A stretch of DNA of 64,000 nt from Pratylenchus scribneri (Eukaryota > Nematoda > Chromadorea > Rhabditida > Pratylenchidae), in assembly GCA_030063045.1 (NCBI GenBank), contig JAQSEB010000104.1:434001-498000 (forward strand). The letters are read 5' to 3'. Shown here one piece after another: positions 60,027 to 64,000 of the stretch. Within the stretch, counting starts at the first letter, position 1. The number at the start of each line of letters is the position of its first letter. A model generated the notes under the pieces. The model ran no database searches, was not told the origin of the DNA, and saw only the letters and a list, made by a program, of their open reading frames with translations. The position numbers and the translations under genes were made by a program.

Positions 60027-62241
60027 TACTATCAGAAAATTGAACTAAATTTATAAAATTGGAATGGAAATTGAAATAAAATGACGAATTAATAAAATGA
60101 AATAAAAGTGAATTGTATAATTTCGGGGAAGAATTTGTGGCCTAAAAAGAATTTTCGATCAAATTATTCGGGAATAAATTAGTCCAATTTGATTACACAT
60201 TCATTCATTCATTCACTTTCCCATTCCTTTTTTTACTAAAATAGTCATTTTCTGGAATGATCAAAAATGTGAATGAAGAAGGTGAGAGGGAATATTAAAT
60301 TAGAGGGAATAAATGTGGCCTAATTATTCGGCAATTTAATATATGAAGAACATTACATTCATTTAAATTTTATGGAAAATCCTAATAAATTTAAATTATT
60401 TTTTTAAATCGATCTTCCTAAATAATTCGATTTCATTAAATTTAAAAAAGCAAATTATATAGGATATTTTGGATTTTTCATTGCTTTCTTGTAATATTAA
60501 TATTTAATACACCACTTCGGAATTTGGAGCCAAAAATAAATACATGTAATTGTCATTTGTCAGAGGGAATTTTATTGCCTCTTTTCCATCCAATCAGCGA
60601 GTATAAAATACCATATTCACTCTTTTCTCATTTTTAGCCCGAAGCAATGGAAGATTTGTTTCCCCTTTCCATCAATTTCCAGCAAAAATGGGATACCATA
60701 TTCAACAAAAGAGATACCATATTCTCTCTTCTTCTCAATTTTGACTCAATAAAAAAAATAAGCAATTCAGATTTCAGAAGAAAGTGGAATGCCCCACAAA
60801 ATTTTAAAATGTCCATCTGTTCTGACTTCTGATGGATGACCAAATATGTAAATATATCCATTCATGCTATTGTTTTCATTGCACATAGAAATACGTGCAT
60901 TTTCATTCGCATCCAGAAATGATATCGGAATAAATTGGTGGAAATTTTCTAATCATTAAAAAATTATTTTTTGTCCTATTTTATGCTTTGAATTTATTTG
61001 TGTAAAGATAAGAGTGAATTTGAAGAAAAATAAAAATCATATTTAATTTTGATGTTCATATTGTATTTTTCAAATAATTTCCCCCCACCACACCCATTCA
61101 TTCATTTTATTTTAATTCAAATTTAAATAAGATCCATAGTTCATCAAATATTTGACCAAAGATTATCAAATTCCAACATTATTAACTGAATTTAATTCAA
61201 AATTTAATTCAATTTTTCTTTCAAATAATTTATATCCAATTATTTATTAATTTCATTAATAAATATTGAATTTTTTTGTCTATTATTTTACAATTACCAA
61301 GGTAAAATATTCCTTCAATAGCAGCTGTAAAAACAAATGAAAATCCGGCCCACCTCTCTCTGGGGAATTGGAATAATATTTGAATTTAGATTCAATCTAA
61401 TTGTTAATTATTAATTTAAAATATAAAAAATATTAATAAAATAAATTTCCAATATTCCAATAAATAATTTATTCTTATTGAAAAGGTATACTATTTTAAA
61501 TAGCGTGATTTTTTCATTGAAATTAGGAGAATATAAGCAATCAAACCTCCTTCAATATTTACCATTTTTTCGTACTCTTTTTTTATCAATTTTTATCATT
61601 TTTTTTTATTTTGGTAAAAATAATTTAGAATCATTTTGTGTGGGTGTGTCCTTTTCATTATCATTCCCTCCTCCAATTTTGTGTTTGCTCACATTTATGG
61701 TACTTTTGGGGCGGCTTTAAGCCAATTTTTATATTCAATTCTTTCATATCCAATTTTATTGCTGCTTTCACATTTTTTAATGCTAAAAAGTTTCAAATTC
61801 CACTTTTATGATTCAACTTTGCATTTTATAGAAACATTTATGTTTTCTTGAATTCATTGTGAATGAAAATATTTCAATTCATGTTTCCATTTTCTATTCC
61901 TTCCCATTTCCAGTCAAATCCTCTCTCTTTTTGCACTTTCTGTTTTTATGAATTTAATAGTTTTTAAAATGCCGGAAATCATCTTGTAATATTATTGTTG
62001 ACATTGACAGGGCAATTAGTGGTACTTGTTAATTATCTATATCTATACTATACCCCTATTTTCACCCCAAAATTAGCTTAAGTTACCCCCAAAATTTGAC
62101 AACTTTAAATTACCTAAAATCATTTTTTCCCATTGTTTTACAATTAATAGATTAAGAATCCCAAAAAAAATCACCATTCTTAAAAATAATTTTTTTTATT
62201 TTCATTGATATTTTTTATAATAATTTAAGAAATCAAAGAAA
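60027..62241. other. 2.2-kb divergent intergenic region
   Basis: AT-rich region between the divergent TTR-like and GH31-like genes. A local repeat of ATACCATATTC occurs three times between 60608 and 60725. A possible family 3 remnant starts at 62022. Open frames around 61480-61850 are hydrophobic but T-rich and look like chance. If the GH31-like gene has an upstream membrane-anchor exon it would lie here, but I could not find one. Confidence 0.55.
62022..62135. mobile_element. Family 3 element, fragment
   Basis: The segment GTACTTGTTAATTATC then CCCCAAAATTAGCTTAAGTT and ACCCCCAAAATT matches, in reverse complement, the right half of the element at 56317-56494 (AATTTTGGGGGTAA, AGCTAATTTTAAGGTAG). 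The other end is not recognisable. It lies about 100-220 bp upstream of the GH31-like ATG. Confidence 0.45.
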
Positions 62242-64000
62242 ATGCCCGACACAACATTGGGCAATTTATTAATCCAAAGTGATGGCCAATCCGCGTCATT
62301 GACCCAAAGTGGATTGTCGGCCACAACTTTGTTGGTCATCACATTGGCCAATTTTTTCACTCCCCAGGACAAACCAAATGCAAATGTTAAATTATTGAAC
62401 AAAAATGTTGCCCAAGTAAGAATTAATTTCCAATCAAAAGTAACTTTTTATTTTCCTTAAGATTAATTACGATTACAAAGAGGAGAAGGAGGCAATTCAT
62501 CTGAAAATTCATTGGGATAATAAAAGTGATCCACATTTGGATTTTTACACATTTCATTGGAAAAAACCGGCAGATTTGCACATTTTGCAGGTCAACAAAA
62601 TTAATTTTTGGATTATATCAATTAATTAAAATTCATTGTTTCTTTTGTCCAACAAATGAATTATTTCCCTCAATTCACACCATTTTGATATTTTTAATAC
62701 TATTAATTAATGTAATTTCTTTAAACAAAAATCCAAAACAATTTTTTATATGCGGGCTCGAATTTGATGGATTTGATTCAAAATTATAGAAATGATTATT
62801 GAAACATTTGACCAATTCAAAAATCTATCAAGAAACCATAAAATTAATTAATAAAGCATAGGATTCATTGAATTTGGGTGACCCAAATACATTTTGGTAC
62901 GGAGGATTCCATATGATGGACTTGGAATGGCCAATGGCAAAAAAGAATTTGGAAATGAGTGAATTCATTCTCAATGATATTTATCATGTATCAAATTAAA
63001 AATAAAATATAATTTAAATGTTGAGTAAATTGGCCATTCCAAGATTCATCAATTTGAGGGGATTAAAATGTATCCTTCTAATTTAAATAATAAATTTAAA
63101 TAAAGGATTCCCTGAATTTGGGCGTTGAAGGAGTACATTGGTACGGTGGCTCAAATTTGATGAATTTGGAATGGCCAATGCGCAAAGAAAGCTATAAAAT
63201 GAGCGAATTTGTGCTCAACGATATTTATCAATTTGTGAATATTTAAAATATTAAAATTAATTATTTATTCATTTTATTTATTATATTTATTGTATTTTTC
63301 TCCCACAAGACTGGAACCAGTGGTCAAGAACGATATTGGCTTTCATCGAATAAAGTGGCCATAAATGTGCCATGGAATGTGCCGGTGCCATAAAAATTAT
63401 ATAATAAATATTAAAATGGTAATATATTTTAATAGTTATGGACCGCTGTTCAAAATAGCCAATTGCAATTGCAATCTCGATTGATTGATTCCCAATTCCT
63501 TTTGATGAATGATCATTTGGAATATACTTTGGCAGTGCCAAAAGATGAGAAAATGTCACTCAAAGATTTCCATCAAAGTTGCTTCAGAAAATTCCTCAAG
63601 GCACCAACTGGTCAGTACAAAAATAAATCATAAAATTCTGAAAATGTTGGATGGCAATTTTGATAGACTTTTGAAATAAGGCAAAAATTATATTTCAAAT
63701 CTATATTTAATAATATTTTATGCTAATTGAAATCAAATTGAATTATTTTATCCTTTAATAAATTCCTATAATTCTTGTAAAATATTTTATAATTCATTTT
63801 TTAAAGAATAATTTAAACCAATTACTAATAACCCATTTTAAGCTTATCCGGATTTGAGCATTATGGAGAAACCAATTTGGTCAACTTGGGCCAGTTTTTG
63901 GACGGAAGTGAATCAAACTCAGGTCCACCCAATATTTATGCCATTCCCAAAATAATATATTTATAGGTGGAACAATATGGTGAACAAATCAAGGAACATG
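62242..64000 (+). CDS. MYORG-like family 31 glycosidase, 5' part (partial)
   Basis: Exons 62242-62415, 62462-62590, then two homologous exons 62862-62987 and 63106-63234, then 63310-63384, 63436-63610, 63843-63922 and 63967 to the window end; all are phase-compatible. Residues FWYGGFHMMDLEWPM and HWYGGSNLMNLEWPM correspond to the GWHWYGGAQ block of vertebrate MYORG. RYWLSSNKVAINV and KPIWSTWASFW correspond to RYWLSS and DPIWSTWA. MYORG-type GH31 proteins are ER/Golgi-located alpha-galactosidase-like enzymes. The catalytic (alpha/beta)8 barrel core lies beyond the window. The ATG at 62242 gives MPDTTLGNLLIQSD with no membrane anchor, so an upstream exon may be missing or this form is soluble. 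The paired exons share about 26 of 42 residues and look alternative. Confidence 0.85.
63027..63058 (-). promoter_or_regulatory. Intronic inverted copy of duplicated-exon sequence (candidate splicing control element)
   Basis: The reverse complement of 63029-63057 reads TCAAATTGATGAATCTTGGA then ATGGCCAAT. It matches exon B at 63151-63179 apart from two one-base indels. It also matches exon A over CTTGGAATGGCCAAT (62921-62935), exactly. It lies in the 118-nt intron between the two exons. In the transcript it could therefore base-pair with either exon, as competing docking elements do in mutually exclusive splicing systems such as insect Dscam. That role is inferred. Confidence 0.6.

Noticed and set aside
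60600..60850. Repeated ATACCATATTC motif considered as a TIR element
   Set aside because: Copies are direct, few and without inverted termini; treated as a local low-copy repeat.
61478..61851. Hydrophobic plus-strand ORFs that look like membrane proteins
   Set aside because: Hydrophobicity follows from T-rich sequence; no start context, charge pattern or partner exon.

Overview
This window is nuclear DNA from an animal, almost certainly a nematode. It is strongly AT-rich. Genes are split by many short introns (about 45-120 nt, GT...AG, 3' ends such as TTTTAG, TTAAG, TTGAAG), and gene density is high. The recognisable genes form a typical nematode set: ShKT-domain secreted protein, transthyretin-like protein, Thr-rich cysteine-rich secreted proteins, and orthologues of RapGEF2/pxf-1, tubby, BTBD1/2/3/6, malic enzyme, glucocerebrosidase, EBAG9 and a MYORG-like GH31 protein. 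I cannot name the species. All gene models are conceptual splicings done by eye and checked for phase where stated.

Layout. 1-72: first exon of a minus-strand gene leaving the window. 1448-3120 (+): EBAG9/RCAS1-like. 3652-4988 (+): ShKT protein. 5147-16931 (-): a complete RapGEF2/pxf-1 (two cNMP domains, RasGEF-N, PDZ, RA, RasGEF). 17.2-25.2 kb: a block of small secreted or single-pass membrane proteins, namely a short signal-peptide ORF, a Lys/Asn-rich secreted protein (-), a tandem pair of signal-peptide+C-terminal-TM paralogues (-) and a tandem pair of Thr-rich/Cys-rich secreted paralogues (+). 25350-27807 (-): tubby. 27.8-31.7 kb: gene-poor divergent region with a satellite. 31697-37239 (+): BTB-BACK-PHR gene whose PHR domain is split by a 2.7-kb satellite intron. 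37958-39991 (+): unrecognised basic-then-acidic secreted protein. 40388-43589 (-): malic enzyme. 44851-47956 (-): glucosylceramidase. 49014-58621 (+): very large, unrecognised, helical secreted or membrane protein. 59160-60026 (-): transthyretin-like protein with an acidic tail. 62242-end (+): 5' part of a MYORG-like GH31 gene.

The repeat landscape is conspicuous. Three satellite families occupy introns and one intergenic region: a 27-bp unit with the dyad CTTTCCGGAAAG at three separate loci, a 32-bp unit with an 832-bp higher-order repeat, and a 26-bp unit. At least seven groups of short terminal-inverted-repeat elements (MITE-like) lie in introns and gene gaps.

The most striking signal is in the last gene. 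Two adjacent, homologous, phase-0 exons (62862-62987 and 63106-63234) flank a short intron that carries an inverted copy of part of those exons. This is the layout expected of mutually exclusive exons chosen by competing RNA pairing.
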